From Rhodobacter sp. (GTDB lineage Bacteria; Pseudomonadota; Alphaproteobacteria; Rhodobacterales; Rhodobacteraceae), in contig JASJDP010000018.1 of the NCBI GenBank assembly GCA_030065095.1, positions 36,684-100,683 on the forward strand: a DNA stretch of 64,000 bases, read 5' to 3'. The notes under the pieces were generated by a model. The model searched no databases and was not told the DNA's origin. It saw nothing but the letters and a program-made list of their open reading frames with translations. A program made the position numbers and the translations under genes. Shown one piece after another: positions 17,790 through 26,264 of the stretch; position 1 is the first letter of the stretch; each line of letters begins with the position of its first letter.

Positions 17790-19205
17790 ATGACACAGCC
17801 CTCAGCGACACTTAACTCTGTCTCTCTTAGTCTTGTTCTGTCAACTACGCTCGCTTTGCCGCCCGCTGCGGTGGCGTTCGATTTGCAGGACAGCCCGGTC
17901 GTGCTGATCCAGTTCGGCGGAGGGAGCGGCCTGGGCGGCGGCGGTAGCCTCGGCAACAGCGGCAGCATCGGCACCGGAAGCATCGGCACCGGCAACCTCG
18001 GATCTACAGGGGCAGCCACAACGCCTTCCATTGGGACTTTGGATGGCCCTGGCACCTCTCTTGTTACGGACGGCAACGCGACAATAACGGTGCCCCCGCT
18101 GACGGGCGGCACCGTCCCAACGCAGCCATTTAGCTTTGACAATTCTGTCAACATACCCGGTTTCACAGACACCGGGCCCGGTGACACGGTCTTCCCAGAT
18201 TTAGGTGGTTTCCCGGATGTCCCGTTGACGTCCGGGGGGCCTCTTCCGCCGATCGAGATGCCCACCATACCGCCGCGCGATCCTGGCGATTTTGCCGCGC
18301 ATTGCGGCGTGACGATGGTTTGTGGGGGCGATCCGGCGGGACCTGTTACAGGCCCAACGGTGGCGCCTACAAGCGGGACGCGCGTTGCAGGCGTTGACGC
18401 CCTACCGGGAGAAAGCGCCAAGACCGAGGCCGGATTGAATGAGAAGGGCTCATTTGCCTCTCGCGTCAACCGCCTGTCCTTCCCGACGACGGTCGCGCTG
18501 CAGTACTCGGACCGCGTCCCAAAATGCAGCGGCGTGCTCGTCTCCGAAGAGCACGTGCTAACCGCTGCTCATTGCACTTGTGGGGAACGAGCGCTTTACG
18601 CCTACTTTGGCGAAACGCTTGTGCCCGCCCGGGTCCGTGGGCGTGGATTGCGCACGTCTGTCCCCCTTACCAGCCGAGCCACCTATTTCGACGACGGGTT
18701 TTGTGCCGCGTTCGACAAGGGCACGGCCTATGCCGAAGGCCATATCGACTTGGCACTTCTCACGCTGGATAGCTCACTGCCGGGAACGCTCGCCGCGGCG
18801 ATCCTGCCGGTCGACCCGCTCTCGGATCTCGAGACCGAATACCCAACCTCCTACATCGTTGGCTTCGGTGAGAGCGACAATCGGTTCCGTCCGGGCGACA
18901 AAAACTTCGCCAGCATCGATCTGACGGCGCGACTTTGCAAGGACGGGCACGAGACCTGCATCCCCGGCAAGGAGATCGTGGCCGCCGACCCGCCGGTCGA
19001 CACCTGCTTCGGCGACAGTGGCGGGCCGATGTTCTTGCAGGAGACCACTGGCGACGAGATGGAGCTCGCAGGGATCACCTCCCGCTCGTTCAAGCCGCGC
19101 GACGACGGCGATCCGCTGAGCTGTGGCGAAGGCGGCATCTACGTCTCGCTCGAGGCGCCAGAAATCCGGGCCTGGCTGCGCGCCCAGATCGATTCCAACA
19201 ACTGA
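17790..19205 (+). CDS. Exported trypsin-like protease with Gly/Ser/Pro-rich N-terminal region
   Basis: A 471-residue protein with a Sec signal (residues 1-29, A-V-A). Residues ~42-200 are low-complexity, first Gly/Ser-rich (with repeated G-S-I-G-T units at 58-68), then Pro/Thr-rich, and may form a flexible stalk. Residues ~225-465 are an S1 protease with H261, D320 and S410 (C-F-G-D-S-G-G-P). AAGGAAG precedes the ATG. It is a paralogue of the leftward protease at 7059, sharing A-A-H-C-x-C and the closing G-G-I-Y-V-x-L-x-A-P. It is 21 bases upstream of a third protease. Confidence 0.87.
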   Translation: MTQPSATLNSVSLSLVLSTTLALPPAAVAFDLQDSPVVLIQFGGGSGLGGGGSLGNSGSIGTGSIGTGNLGSTGAATTPSIGTLDGPGTSLVTDGNATITVPPLTGGTVPTQPFSFDNSVNIPGFTDTGPGDTVFPDLGGFPDVPLTSGGPLPPIEMPTIPPRDPGDFAAHCGVTMVCGGDPAGPVTGPTVAPTSGTRVAGVDALPGESAKTEAGLNEKGSFASRVNRLSFPTTVALQYSDRVPKCSGVLVSEEHVLTAAHCTCGERALYAYFGETLVPARVRGRGLRTSVPLTSRATYFDDGFCAAFDKGTAYAEGHIDLALLTLDSSLPGTLAAAILPVDPLSDLETEYPTSYIVGFGESDNRFRPGDKNFASIDLTARLCKDGHETCIPGKEIVAADPPVDTCFGDSGGPMFLQETTGDEMELAGITSRSFKPRDDGDPLSCGEGGIYVSLEAPEIRAWLRAQIDSNN

Positions 19206-19226
19206 TCACCCAAGGAGGAGAAAGCC

Positions 19227-20216
19227 ATGGGACATATTTTCGCCAACCCTGCACGCGTCGGCTGTATCGCGGCGACGATGGCCGCGACGACTTTGACGGT
19301 GGCACCCTCGGGCAGCTTGGCCCAGTCCCGGATCGATGATGCCCGCTCCGAGCCGCGGATCATCAACGGGCAGGAGGTGCTCGCCGGCCAGGGCCCGTGG
19401 GCAGCCTCATTGCGCTTCCAAGTGGCGCCTACGGATGCGAGCTCGACACGCCACATCTGTGGAGGATCTTTCGTGTCGCCGCTGCTGTCGGACGACAAGG
19501 AACGTGTTGAGGACTGGATCAGCGATGACCCCAACCCGGAATGGATTGTCACCGCGGCTCATTGCGTGGTCGATCGTAGCGGCAATCTGGAGGACAAAGA
19601 TCGCCTCACCGTTTTCGGCGGCGCCCGGAATCGCACCAATCCCGATGGGAGAGGCCAGGTACAGCAGGTTGTAGAGATCATTCCGCATCCGCAGTTCGAC
19701 GTTGAGACGCTTGAGAACGACATCGCGCTCTTGCGCCTGTCCCCGCCAGTGGCCAACAGCCTGCCCGCGACCCGGCGCGCGAGCATCCGCTTCCCTGCAC
19801 CGCGAGACACCAATTGGATCAACGAACCCTATATGTCGGTTTACGCACAAGGGTGGGGTACAACTGAGACAGGAAGTGACTCACTTCTCCTTAAAGAAGT
19901 GCAATTGCCTGTCGTCGACCGTACTCTTTGCCAGCGGAAGTTCTCAATTCACGGCGAGATAATCGGCATTGGCATGCTGTGTGCGGGCTTCGTTGACGGC
20001 AATTTCGACAGCTGCCAGGGCGACAGCGGTGGCCCGCTGGTCTATCGGGCGGAGGGCAATATTGCCATTCCGCGCAGCCCCGAGCCCGTTTTGGTCGGTG
20101 TCGTGAGCTGGGGCATCGGCTGCGGTCGCGCGGATCTTTTCGGCGTCTACACCACTGCGTCCGTGTATCGGAAATGGGCGGAGGAGGCCGTTGTCGCTGA
20201 GATCGGAGTCGAATAG
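19227..20216 (+). CDS. Exported trypsin-like protease with zymogen-type activation site
   Basis: A 329-residue classical S1 protease. A signal peptide ends near residue 32 (S-L-A-Q). The sequence R44-I-I-N-G-Q-E-V is a textbook activation junction, so cleavage after Arg44 would free the I-I-N-G N-terminus. The triad is H112, D165 and S267 (C-Q-G-D-S-G-G-P); the residue six before Ser267 is Asp261 (N-F-D-S-C-Q-G-D-S), which predicts trypsin-like cleavage after Lys/Arg. CAAGGAGGAG lies before the ATG. It is the last gene of the cassette's rightward operon. Confidence 0.9.
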   Translation: MGHIFANPARVGCIAATMAATTLTVAPSGSLAQSRIDDARSEPRIINGQEVLAGQGPWAASLRFQVAPTDASSTRHICGGSFVSPLLSDDKERVEDWISDDPNPEWIVTAAHCVVDRSGNLEDKDRLTVFGGARNRTNPDGRGQVQQVVEIIPHPQFDVETLENDIALLRLSPPVANSLPATRRASIRFPAPRDTNWINEPYMSVYAQGWGTTETGSDSLLLKEVQLPVVDRTLCQRKFSIHGEIIGIGMLCAGFVDGNFDSCQGDSGGPLVYRAEGNIAIPRSPEPVLVGVVSWGIGCGRADLFGVYTTASVYRKWAEEAVVAEIGVE

Positions 20217-20735
20217 CATGATTTCCAAAAGAGACCTAAAAGAGATCAAAAAGTGGTAGTTGGCCGCAGAACCGCTCCGCTTTACTGAAAGCTTTCAAAC
20301 TGTTTGCGCGGCTATTTCATTGGCCGCGCGATTTGTAGTATCCGAGCCAGAAAGATGCGAGCGGAGCAACCTTTTCCACTTGAACCCACTGCCGCTAACC
20401 TTTGCTTCCCGCACACACCCTAAGAGCCACAACGGATGCAGCTCAAGCACGTCCATATGAGTATCCCAAGAGGTCAAAGGCACAATTACGTTAGCCGTAG
20501 CGGCGGTTCCCCTATGTCGCTGGCGCTGCGAAGCCTCGTGCCCAACCCCTGCAACGGTCAGGGCCCGGGAAAGTCCAGTGGGGTCCAGCAATCCGAACTC
20601 CCGACATTGGTGCGAGTTGCGGCGAAACATGAAGAACTTTGACCGGGGAGCGGGACCACGCGGACTCATCCGCCGATAGATCGAACGACTGGTCTTCGTG
20701 ATGACAGGGTGTGCAACGCCCGGCCGCCAGTCGCG
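20217..20735. other. Intergenic region at the right border of the protease cassette
   Basis: About 520 bases without a supported gene, apart from the hairpin near 20306. A 124-codon leftward frame across it has no Shine-Dalgarno or recognisable content. Confidence 0.4.
20306..20329 (+). terminator. Hairpin after the protease operon
   Basis: A 7-base stem, GCGCGGC/GCCGCGC, with a 10-base loop lies 90 bases after the last protease stop and is followed by GATTTG. There is no long T-run, so termination may be weak. Confidence 0.4.
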
Positions 20736-21914
20736 TTACGGAAGCCGGCTAAGGTGCTCAATGGCACGCTCGATCTCCGCCTCGGTGTTGTAGTAGTGCG
20801 GCGCAATACGAAGCATGGTTGGAAGGTTGCGGCGCTCGGAATCAATGCGCGTGGTTGATGGGTACGATACACCGATTGCGAAGCCGGAGTCGGCCATATG
20901 TTGAACGATCAAGTGTGGATCCTTGCCGCCAATCGAAAAGCTGACAATTCCGCATTTGGTTGAGCCAAGATCACGGAGCGTGATTTGCGGGTACTCTGCC
21001 AAATGCGACCTTGTTTTATCGGCAAGCAGACCGACCCGCTCTGCAATCAGGTCTATTCCGATCTGGTCCGCATAGTCGACCGCAGCTCCGAGCCCGGCGC
21101 GGAGAGCATAGGAATTTTCCCAGGTTTCGAACCGTCTGGCGTCATCGCGCAGCGCGTAGCGGTCCTGTGCCACCCAAGGCGCTCCGAAAAAGTCAATCAT
21201 CGCGGGCTCTAACGACGATAACCACTTTTCTTTCACGTAGAGAAAGCCGGTTCCGCGCGGTCCGCGCAGGAATTTTCGCCCCGTGGCCGACAGGAAATCA
21301 CATCCCAAAGCGGCTACGTCGATGCGCAATTGCCCAGCCGCCTGACAGGCGTCCAGCAAATAGGGCACATCGAAAGCCTGCGCGATCTTGCCGACCTCGG
21401 CTGCGGGATTGACCAGCCCGCCATTGGTCGGAACCCAGGTGATGGCGATGAGGCCGACATCCTCGTCCATTGCGTCTTTCAGGGCAGCTACGTTCAATGC
21501 GCCGGTTTCGTCCGACGGAACAACTTCGATCTTCAGGTCGTCGCGCTTTGCGCGCTGAAGGAATGCAACGTAATTCGCCGCGTACTCGGCTTCGCAAGTG
21601 AGAATGCGCGCGCCGGGTTTAAGAGGCAGGGCATAGAATGCATGACACCAGGCTACCGTTGCATTCTCCATAAGGGCAATTTCACGGGCGCTTGCACCGA
21701 TGTGATTGGCGACCAGCCTATAAACGCGATCGAGGGCGTCTGCCTGCCGTGCCTGGGCTTCATAGCCCCCAATCTGCGCCTCAAGCAGTGTATGCCCAAC
21801 AACAGCATCAACGACACTTTGCGGCATAAGTGCGGAGCCTGAGGCCAGCAAATGGGTTGAAACCACAATCCCCGGAGTCTCTCCCCGGATCCGTTCAATA
21901 TCCAATGCACACAT
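20736..21914 (-). CDS. Class V aminotransferase-fold PLP enzyme
   Basis: A protein of about 392 residues with fold-type I PLP features: D-A-C-Q-A-A-G-Q near the cofactor Asp, then S-A-T-G-R-K-F-L-R-G-P-R-G-T-G-F-L-Y, where the Lys should bind PLP. This arrangement is common in isopenicillin-N epimerase, cysteine desulfurase and EgtE-like C-S lyases. The start at 21914 (M-C-A-L-D-I-E) is chosen because the 108 codons before it are low-quality sequence. No ergothioneine or other pathway genes are adjacent, so the reaction is open. A LysR gene lies 490 bases upstream in the same direction. Confidence 0.8.
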   Translation of the reverse strand: MCALDIERIRGETPGIVVSTHLLASGSALMPQSVVDAVVGHTLLEAQIGGYEAQARQADALDRVYRLVANHIGASAREIALMENATVAWCHAFYALPLKPGARILTCEAEYAANYVAFLQRAKRDDLKIEVVPSDETGALNVAALKDAMDEDVGLIAITWVPTNGGLVNPAAEVGKIAQAFDVPYLLDACQAAGQLRIDVAALGCDFLSATGRKFLRGPRGTGFLYVKEKWLSSLEPAMIDFFGAPWVAQDRYALRDDARRFETWENSYALRAGLGAAVDYADQIGIDLIAERVGLLADKTRSHLAEYPQITLRDLGSTKCGIVSFSIGGKDPHLIVQHMADSGFAIGVSYPSTTRIDSERRNLPTMLRIAPHYYNTEAEIERAIEHLSRLP

Positions 21915-22406
21915 GCCCCGACCGCCCCGTGTTCCCCATTTCCGGACATTGGCTGTACGACGCGACAACTGCAAGGTGGGCTCAAACCGGCTCCTGCAAG
22001 ACTGAGCACCATGGGGCAGCTCCCGATCACCGAATGGCGCGGCCCTGATACTAGGCGGTTGATTCGCTGGTGACTTCGGAAAAACATGGATGTCCGGTCT
22101 AGGATCGCCATGAGATTTGGAAGATGCCGCGGTGCGTCGGTCCGCCCCGAGCCCAACCTGTGAATTCGATTTTCTCGCTGCATGCGCTCGCAGCACAGGA
22201 AATTCCGCAAGAGCGTGAATTCCCGCGCCGCAGCGCAAAGTGAAAACCGGCCATTGACGCAGCCTGTAGCGAAATTGGGTTAGTCAATTCACAGGTTGCG
22301 GACCGAGCTGACAATGCAATCGCGAATGCCAAAGTGCAGTCTTTCTCCAAAGCCGACAGTAGTGGCGCAGTTGGGCAGGAACGAATCCGGCGGCTGCCGG
22401 AGAAGG
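21915..22406. other. Intergenic region, no supported gene
   Basis: About 490 bases between two leftward genes. An open frame continues from the aminotransferase but looks non-coding. It probably holds the aminotransferase promoter and degraded repeat DNA. Confidence 0.4.
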
Positions 22407-23327
22407 CTACTTGATGCTGTTGAGCGCCTGGGCAGCGCCGGCAACATGCGCGTGGAACCAACGGATTTCTGGTTCATCACCGTTGGATGCACTTCGAAAG
22501 AGCGTCAGTTCCAGCGGCGGCACATCAAATGGCAAGTCGCGCTGCGCAAGCCGGTAGACCTGCGCAGCGTCTCGCAGCGCGACAGACGGGATGGAGAGCA
22601 ACATGTCTGTCTGGGCGAGGACTGGCGGCGCCATCGAAAAATGGGTGAGCACTGCGCCGATCCGTCGTGTTACGCCAAGCGGTGCGACTTTCCGGTCTAT
22701 AGGGCTACCTCGGGGTGCAACACCGCTACCGATCTGCAGATGTGGGAAACGCGCCCATGCCTCCAAAGACCAATCTGCAAAGGCTGGATGGTCCTCGCGA
22801 CCAAAGACAACCCAAGGCCAGGCCCCAAGCGCTGACCCGCGCAATTCATCTGACCGTTTAAAGCTTGGCGCGATAAGGGCGTCGTAACGTCCCTGTCTCA
22901 AATCGGACATCCCGTTCACAGGCAGCGCCGACACCTCCAATTGAACGGCTGGGGCCTCCTGTCCGATGCGCTTCAGCAGCTTCGGGATCAAGGGCGAGAA
23001 GAAGTCGGGCGTGGCCAAGCGAAAAACCCGCGTGGATGTGGCCGGGTTAAAGGCCTCGGGCTCTGCCAGGGTTCGCTCGATGCTGCTCAGCACTGCGGGC
23101 AGCGTTTCGGCGAGCACCTCGGCCCGTGCTGTGGGCACCATGCGCCGCCCGTCACGCACCAGCAATTCGTTGTCAAAGAGCAGGCGCAGACGTTTCAGGG
23201 CATGGCTCACCGCAGAGGAGGTCAGGTTCAGCCGCGCGGCCGCCCGCGCGACGCTCTTTTCGCGCAGCAGGACGTCGAGCACCACGAGCAGGTTCAGGTC
23301 GATCTTGGACAGGGCGCGCGCAGTCAT
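22407..23327 (-). CDS. LysR family transcriptional regulator
   Basis: A 306-residue LysR-type regulator. The N-terminal winged helix is clear (L-N-L-L-V-V-L-D-V-L-L-R-E-K-S-V-A-R-A-A-A-R-L-N, then S-S-A-V-S-H-A-L-K-R-L-R), and residues ~95-300 form the substrate-binding-like effector domain. It is divergent from a two-gene secreted-protein operon that begins 95 bases away, with a palindromic site in between. Control of that operon is the natural inference; the inducer is unknown. Confidence 0.9.
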   Translation of the reverse strand: MTARALSKIDLNLLVVLDVLLREKSVARAAARLNLTSSAVSHALKRLRLLFDNELLVRDGRRMVPTARAEVLAETLPAVLSSIERTLAEPEAFNPATSTRVFRLATPDFFSPLIPKLLKRIGQEAPAVQLEVSALPVNGMSDLRQGRYDALIAPSFKRSDELRGSALGAWPWVVFGREDHPAFADWSLEAWARFPHLQIGSGVAPRGSPIDRKVAPLGVTRRIGAVLTHFSMAPPVLAQTDMLLSIPSVALRDAAQVYRLAQRDLPFDVPPLELTLFRSASNGDEPEIRWFHAHVAGAAQALNSIK

Positions 23328-23329
23328 AG

Positions 23330-23372
23330 TGAATCATATTCATCTATACTGAAAACGTTTCATTTGAATCAT
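23330..23372. promoter_or_regulatory. Candidate LysR binding sites
   Basis: A perfect palindrome, TGAAT-CAT-ATTCA, lies at 23330-23342. A second copy of TGAATCAT starts at 23365, about 35 bases on. Paired sites of this spacing in a divergent region are typical for LysR tetramers. Confidence 0.5.
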
Positions 23373-23422
23373 CTTATCGGCCGCGCGACAAAGATGCAAA
23401 TCAGATCAGGGAGACCGACCCA

Positions 23423-24682
23423 ATGCCAAAACAAACCAGTTTCGCCATCTCGCTCGCCGCCACGTTGTCCATCGGAACCGCCGCGGTTGCCGAGACAGAC
23501 CTCGACATCAATTTCGCCGGGGCGCTTGAATTTGCCGAGGATGGCACGCTTTTTGTGGGCGACAATCACAATGGCGCGATTTACGCGTTTGAAATTCCGG
23601 CCGATGCGCCAGAAGGTCAAGTCGTCCCCAGCACGATTGCCAATATTGACGCAAAGATCGCAGAGTTGCTCGGCGTTGGCGCCGGGGCAATCCAGATCAA
23701 TGATATCGCCGCACACCCGGTTTCAAACGACGTCTACATCTCAGTAACCCGGATCGGCAATCTCGTCTCTCAGCCTGCGATTGTGGTAGTCTCACAAGAT
23801 CAGAGACTTAGCCTCCTGGACCTCTCTGCGCTTGAGTTTCAGAAACAAGAGCTCAACGAATTCCCGGATGGTGAGATTACTTTCAATGGGCGTCCCGGCG
23901 GTCCCATGGGGCCAGCGATGCCACGTGATCTCGCCAAGACCGCAGTGCCGTTGAGCACACTGGCGATCATGGATATGGAGTTTTACCAAGGAGAACTCTT
24001 CGTAGCAGGCGTCGCCACCGACAATTTCCTCTCGTCCCTGCGCCGCATTTCCTACCCGTTTGACGGCACGCAAAGCATTGCGAATGTTGAAATGTACCAT
24101 ATCGCCCACGACCAATATGAGAGCCGCGCACCGATCCGGGCCATGTCGGTACAGGAGATTGATGGCGAGCCTCAACTGGTTGCCGCCTATACCTGCAGCC
24201 CGATTGTCCTGGTCCCGCTGGAAGAGATCACCGACGGCGCCAAAATCTCTGCCCGCACAATCATGGATTATGGCAACGGCCAGCCGCTCGACATGATCGC
24301 CTATAACCACCAGAGCCCATTTGGTGGCGAAGCCCAGCCTACGCTGTTTGTCACGAGCAACAGCCGTTCGCCGCAACTTATTCCCATCAGTGGACTGCAA
24401 GATGCGAAAGTTGTCACTCATGAAGACTTTCAGCGTGGACCCAAGCTGGACGACAACCCGCTCATGCCGTTCGGACCTGTTGGCCAAACCGTCATGTTTG
24501 AAGGTGTGCCCCTGCACATGGACTTAGTTGGCGGCGGTTACTTCGTCTCTGTTAATCGCGATGCTTACACAGGCAGCCTGAACCTTGACACCAACCCTGC
24601 ATGGTTCCCGAACCGTATTCACAACCTGCTCGCGGAGTTCGATTTCCCGCAATACCAACCCGATCCGTCTCGGACGGAATAG
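23423..24682 (+). CDS. Secreted protein, probable beta-propeller
   Basis: A 419-residue protein with a Sec signal (residues 1-23, A-V-A). The mature part has repeated strand blocks such as A-L-E-F-A-E-D-G-T-L-F-V-G-D-N and I-N-D-I-A-A-H-P-V-S-N-D-V-Y-I-S-V, typical of six- or seven-bladed propellers, so it is predicted to be a periplasmic or extracellular binding or hydrolytic protein. I do not recognise a named family. It is the first gene after the LysR-controlled divergent region and is separated by 5 bases from the next gene. Confidence 0.7.
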   Translation: MPKQTSFAISLAATLSIGTAAVAETDLDINFAGALEFAEDGTLFVGDNHNGAIYAFEIPADAPEGQVVPSTIANIDAKIAELLGVGAGAIQINDIAAHPVSNDVYISVTRIGNLVSQPAIVVVSQDQRLSLLDLSALEFQKQELNEFPDGEITFNGRPGGPMGPAMPRDLAKTAVPLSTLAIMDMEFYQGELFVAGVATDNFLSSLRRISYPFDGTQSIANVEMYHIAHDQYESRAPIRAMSVQEIDGEPQLVAAYTCSPIVLVPLEEITDGAKISARTIMDYGNGQPLDMIAYNHQSPFGGEAQPTLFVTSNSRSPQLIPISGLQDAKVVTHEDFQRGPKLDDNPLMPFGPVGQTVMFEGVPLHMDLVGGGYFVSVNRDAYTGSLNLDTNPAWFPNRIHNLLAEFDFPQYQPDPSRTE

Positions 24683-24687
24683 CGACG

Positions 24688-25803
24688 ATGAGCCAAGGTA
24701 TTACCAACCGGGTCGCCAAGAGCTTGGCGACCCTCCTTTTGGCGGTGATGATGAATGCTCCTGTGCAGGCAGAGGTCTTAACGCTCCCGCAAGACGGGGC
24801 AGAGCCGGTCACTCTGTCTCTGTCCGACAGCATGTTGGCGACGGATCGTCCATCGGAGCTGCTCGAAATTTATGTAGACGCAGAAAAACCGTGCTGCGCG
24901 GGCCGCACACCGATTGCTGGGCGCTATACACAGACCGGTGATACGCTGACGTTTTCCCCGGCCTTCGGCTTCGAGCCGGACCAAGACTACGTCGCGCGCA
25001 TTCGGACGGCACATGGCGAAGAGCTCATCCCGTTCAGCATTCGATCTGCGGTCGAAAAAGTTCCTGCCTCTGTTACAGATATCTACCCGAGCGGCGCTAC
25101 GCTTCCGGAGAACACCCTACGCTTCTACATCCATTTCTCCGTGCCCATGACACCCCATGTGGCCTTTGACTACATCAATTTGCGCGACGCATCCGGCGCC
25201 GCCGACGAAGTCGCGTTCATGCGGTTCAAGCAGGAGCTTTGGAATAAAGACCGCACGCGGCTCACCGTTTTGGTAGATCCCGGTCGGATCAAACGAGAAG
25301 TCGCAACCAATGTGGAACTCGGCCCCGCCTTGCTTGCCGGGCAAACTTACACACTCACGGTCGACGGTGGCTGGCCCGCCGCCGACGGCACATCGGTTCT
25401 GCCCGCGTTTACCAAGGTTTTCCGGGTGTCCGAAGCGCTACGAGAGCTTCCAGATACGCGCCTTTGGACCGCCAATGCGCCCTGCGCTGGCACACAAGAA
25501 CCGCTGACGATCACCTTTGACCGCCCGTTTGACCGTCATCTTTTGACCCGCGCGCTACGCGTGGAGGACAAGAGCGCGCGCGATATTCGCGGTACGATCG
25601 AGGTCGGTGACGGTGAACGCACGTGGAGTTTTACCCCGAGCCGGCGTTGGCCATCCGACGACTTGTTGCTCGTCGTAAATCCGGCGCTTGAAGATGTCGC
25701 CGGAAACAATTTCCACGATCTGCTAGACCACGTTGCGGGCGCGCAAGAAGGCACTACCACCTCAACAGAAACTCCGATCAGCTTTGGAAATTGTGGCGGA
25801 TGA
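24688..25803 (+). CDS. Secreted protein with SbsA-like Ig domains
   Basis: A 371-residue exported protein (signal peptide to about residue 28, V-Q-A). Segments V-T-D-I-Y-P-S-G-A-T-L-P-E-N-T-L-R-F-Y-I and P-L-T-I-T-F-D-R-P-F-D-R resemble the bacterial Ig-like domain Big_5/SbsA, in which a strand is followed by F-S/D-x-P-M/F. A C-C pair at residues ~70-71 is notable. It follows the propeller protein by 5 bases, so the two secreted proteins are co-expressed and may form a complex. The ATG at 24688 is used; the frame runs back into the previous gene. Confidence 0.65.
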   Translation: MSQGITNRVAKSLATLLLAVMMNAPVQAEVLTLPQDGAEPVTLSLSDSMLATDRPSELLEIYVDAEKPCCAGRTPIAGRYTQTGDTLTFSPAFGFEPDQDYVARIRTAHGEELIPFSIRSAVEKVPASVTDIYPSGATLPENTLRFYIHFSVPMTPHVAFDYINLRDASGAADEVAFMRFKQELWNKDRTRLTVLVDPGRIKREVATNVELGPALLAGQTYTLTVDGGWPAADGTSVLPAFTKVFRVSEALRELPDTRLWTANAPCAGTQEPLTITFDRPFDRHLLTRALRVEDKSARDIRGTIEVGDGERTWSFTPSRRWPSDDLLLVVNPALEDVAGNNFHDLLDHVAGAQEGTTTSTETPISFGNCGG

Positions 25804-26264
25804 ACTTGTCCGAAGACCGCGAAATGTCTACTGCGGCTTCAATTTGGCCTCGGCCCTTCGCGCACGCGACAGAAACAGTAGGTTTGGGCTTAGAGCCGCC
25901 CAATGCCACCGCAGCACGCCTTTGGGATCGGGCTACATGAGACCAGTCGTTCGCCACAATCGCCAAACTCTTGATCTTTAGCCGTCCTGGTCGATCCCAA
26001 GACATTCGCGCTACGGCAGGCGACGTTCAAGTCGGACGCCGTGAATTCGGGCTCAGAGCCCGTAATCCCAGTTGAGGACAATGCCGCGAACGTCAGCTTC
26101 CCTCACCGACACGATCGAAAAAACTTGTAAGAAACTCTTCGGCTCTGCCCGGGGTTTCCGAACGTGCCAAGCCTCTAAGCATTCGCGGCGCCCTAGTCAC
26201 ACTGCCGTGAGAAGGCTAAGTCAGCGCAAGACTGTCCCTCATACCTTTGATGACAGCATTTAAA
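25804..26264. other. Intergenic region with a hairpin, no supported gene
   Basis: About 460 bases between convergent genes. A perfect hairpin, CGGGCT-CAG-AGCCCG, lies at 26048-26062 without a T-run. No immunity-like gene follows the toxin-like gene that ends at 26265. Confidence 0.45.

Noticed and set aside
20295..20669. 124-codon leftward frame right of the protease cassette
   Set aside because: No Shine-Dalgarno, no family signal, and it spans a hairpin.
21915..22238. 108-codon N-terminal extension of the class V aminotransferase-like gene
   Set aside because: It is Arg/Pro/Ser-rich and unlike the family, which starts near M-C-A-L-D-I-E.
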